Positions 11,241 to 12,632 of a DNA stretch of 12,632 nucleotides are shown here, in pieces. This stretch comes from an uncultured bacterium. GTDB lineage: Bacteria > Patescibacteriota > Minisyncoccia > Phycocordibacterales > CAIZIN01. The notes beneath the pieces were generated by a model that ran no database searches, was not told where the DNA came from, and saw nothing but the letters and a program-made list of their open reading frames with translations. The stretch lies in NCBI GenBank assembly GCA_903933085.1, contig CAIZIN010000061.1:1-12632 (forward strand). The letters are read 5' to 3'. Made by a program: the position numbers and the translations under genes. The first letter of the stretch is position 1, and every line of letters starts with the position of its first letter.

Positions 11241-11380
11241 GAAGCACGAAGCACGAAATTCGAAACAAGCACAAAATTCAAATATCAAAATAATAAACAA
11301 ATACGGGAAATCTTTGTTTTGAATTTTAGATTTAATATTTTGAATTTGTTTCGGATTTCGGATTTCGGATTTCGGATTTT
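11241..11380 (+). repeat. heptamer-periodic foldback repeat between rplD and rplW
   Basis: The left arm has heptamers starting GAA: GAAGCAC 11241-11247, GAAGCAC, GAAATTC, GAAACAA. The right arm has four tandem heptamers, GGATTTC three times and GGATTTT, at 11353-11380, preceded by TTGTTTC. The complement of the right arm (GAAATCC repeats, then GAAACAA and ATTCAAAAT) aligns with the left arm. The whole 140-bp spacer can therefore fold back imperfectly with a 7-bp period. Confidence 0.75.
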
Positions 11381-11401
11381 AAAAATCTTCTAATCAAAAT
11401 T

Positions 11402-11710
11402 ATGGAAAAAACTATAAAAACATCTGTGGCTAAACGAGACATTTCAAATGTGCTTGTGCGACCACATATTACTGAAAAAGCTGCCTCAGAATCTGTACAT
11501 AATGCATATGCATTTGAAATTGCTCCTTGGGCAACTAAGGATCAAGTGAAAAAAGCGGTTGAACTGATTTACAAAGTAACTCCTGTTAAAGTTAACGTCG
11601 CGTATCTTCCAGCGAAGAAAGTTGTTGTTCGTGGAAAAAAAGGTACAAAGAGCGGAAAAAAGAAGGCCTATGTCTTTTTAAAGAAGGGAGATAAGATTGA
11701 ATTCATCTAA
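11402..11710 (+). CDS. rplW: 50S ribosomal protein L23
   Basis: A 102-residue L23, normal length. L23 sits at the tunnel exit and is the docking site for SRP and trigger factor. Visible family features are VLVRPHITEKAA near the N-terminus, VKKAVELIYKVTPVKVNVAYLP in the middle and the basic KKVVVRGKKGTKSGKKKAYVFLKKGDKIEFI end. A 16-residue N-terminal lead precedes the core. The gene is separated from rplD by the foldback repeat but only 2 bp from rplB, so it is translationally close to rplB. The ATG is preceded by AT-rich sequence without a Shine-Dalgarno site. Confidence 0.95.
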   Translation: MEKTIKTSVAKRDISNVLVRPHITEKAASESVHNAYAFEIAPWATKDQVKKAVELIYKVTPVKVNVAYLPAKKVVVRGKKGTKSGKKKAYVFLKKGDKIEFI

Positions 11711-11712
11711 TT

Positions 11713-12555
11713 ATGAAATCATATAAACCAACATCAAAATCACGTCGAGCAATGACGACTGTCTCATATAAAGATAGTCTAACTACAGCAGAGCCTCACA
11801 AAGCGCTTGTTGCTGGATTTCGACGTGGTTCTGGTCGTAATAAAGACGGTCGAGTAACAACTCGACATAAAGGAGGAGGACTAAAGAGACGATATCGTAT
11901 TGTTGACTTCGTATATGATAAGAAAGATATTCCTGCAAAGGTGGAAAGTATTGAATACGATCCAAACAGAACAGGATTTATTGGACTTGTTTGTTACGCT
12001 GACGGTGAAAGACGATATGTTCTTGTGCCAAAGAGTATGAAAGTGGGCGATACATTTATCGTTTCAGAAAATGCTCCGATAAAAGTTGGAAACCGACTTG
12101 CTCTTAAAAACATTCCAGTAGGTTCATTTGTTTATAACGTTGAGTTGAAAATAAATGGCGCTGCAAAACTTGCTCGCTCAGCGGGTAACTATGCACAGGT
12201 GGCTGCTCAGGACGGTAATTGGACTCATTTGAAGTCACCTTCAACTGAAGTTCGAAAACTTCTCGGAGACTGCTATGCAACTATTGGTTCTGTTTCAAAT
12301 GATGAGAATCATCTTGTGAACCTAGGTAAAGCTGGCCGATCACGATGGTTAGGAATTCGACCAACTGTTCGAGGTAGTGCCATGAACCCAGTTGACCACC
12401 CATATGGAGGTGGAGAAGGACGACAAGGACGAGGAACACGACGTGCAAAGACTCTATGGGGTAAACCTGTGGGCAAAGGTCAGAAATCACGACGATCTAA
12501 AAAGTATTCAAATAAGTTTATTGTGTCTAGAAGGAGAGTAGGTAAAGCAAAGTAG
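11713..12555 (+). CDS. rplB: 50S ribosomal protein L2
   Basis: A 280-residue L2, near the usual 273-277. L2 is needed for subunit joining and peptidyl transfer. MKSYKPTSKSRRAMTTVSY is a canonical start, followed by GRNKDGRVTTRHKGGGLKRRYRIVDF and YDPNRTGFIGLVCYADGERRYVLVP. The functional loop is AMNPVDHPYGGGEGRQGRG: the catalytically implicated histidine is H229 in this numbering, while the second histidine of the usual DHPHGGGEG is Y231. The C-terminus SNKFIVSRRRVGKAK is intact. Starts 2 bp after rplW. rpsS would normally follow within a few bases, but a hairpin spacer begins here instead. Confidence 0.97.
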   Translation: MKSYKPTSKSRRAMTTVSYKDSLTTAEPHKALVAGFRRGSGRNKDGRVTTRHKGGGLKRRYRIVDFVYDKKDIPAKVESIEYDPNRTGFIGLVCYADGERRYVLVPKSMKVGDTFIVSENAPIKVGNRLALKNIPVGSFVYNVELKINGAAKLARSAGNYAQVAAQDGNWTHLKSPSTEVRKLLGDCYATIGSVSNDENHLVNLGKAGRSRWLGIRPTVRGSAMNPVDHPYGGGEGRQGRGTRRAKTLWGKPVGKGQKSRRSKKYSNKFIVSRRRVGKAK

Positions 12556-12582
12556 GGGGTGTAATAAAACACAAACCAAAAT

Positions 12583-12619
12583 CAACAAAAGGTGTGCCCG
12601 TAGGGCACACCTTTTGTTG
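12583..12619 (+). terminator. 17-bp perfect hairpin after rplB
   Basis: Positions 12583-12599 and 12603-12619 are perfectly complementary over 17 bp with a GTA loop, containing AAAAGGTGTGCCC and GGGCACACCTTTT. The 3' arm includes CCTTTTGTTG as a U-rich end. It lies 27 nt after the rplB stop. It could terminate transcription or be another spacer palindrome with partial readthrough to the rest of the S10 operon. Confidence 0.65.
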
Positions 12620-12632
12620 TGGGTAAATGACT

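Noticed and set aside
1..12632. Recoded TGA, as in some CPR lineages
   Set aside because: No gene uses TGA as stop, but none has an in-frame TGA either, so the standard code explains all genes.
1..12632. CRISPR array
   Set aside because: The repeats are palindromes of several types at irregular distances with no regular spacers and no cas gene.

Overview
The window looks like chromosome from a Candidate Phyla Radiation (Patescibacteria) bacterium, most likely of the Parcubacteria type. This placement is inferred from the character of the ribosomal proteins and EF-Tu, the AT-rich sequence, the near absence of usable Shine-Dalgarno sites, and the many small palindromic repeats between housekeeping genes. 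No database search was possible. All twelve genes end in TAA (10) or TAG (2) and none has an internal TGA, so nothing indicates a recoded TGA.

Layout. Positions 3-937 hold a complete IS481-like insertion sequence with 27-bp terminal inverted repeats. Positions 938-1779 form a self-contained cassette: consensus promoter, structured leader, an unrecognised 190-aa protein and a strong terminator. Positions 1782-1870 hold an orphan promoter running straight into a hairpin, which is a possible tiny RNA. The hairpin also lies at the 3' end of a convergent NYN-domain (PIN-like) nuclease gene. That gene and rplJ are transcribed divergently from promoters whose -35 boxes overlap. rplJ (L10) has a leader of about 340 nt that contains a GC-rich structured RNA, followed by rplL (L7/L12) and a terminator. 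Next comes a 991-aa secreted, membrane-anchored, cysteine-rich surface protein on an apparently leaderless mRNA. After it come tuf (EF-Tu) with a leader of about 415 nt, then the start of the S10 operon: rpsJ, rplC, rplD, rplW, rplB. A 17-bp perfect hairpin follows rplB at the window edge.

The gene set is translation machinery: the L10/L12 stalk base, the elongation factor that the stalk recruits, and the first S10-operon proteins. Gene order within the S10 block is standard. The rplJ-rplL pair is not next to rplK-rplA or rpoB here, and fusA is absent next to tuf.

The unusual content is between the genes. Several families of short palindromes fill the rplJ leader, the rplJ-rplL gap (325 bp), the tuf leader, the tuf-rpsJ gap, the rpsJ-rplC gap (456 bp) and the rplD-rplW gap. 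In the rplJ-rplL gap a second, synonymously diverged copy of the last 26 codons of rplJ lies behind such palindromes, pointing to past recombination at an essential gene. The two best candidates for something undescribed are the GC-rich RNA upstream of rplJ and the palindrome system that repeatedly lands in ribosomal-protein spacers.
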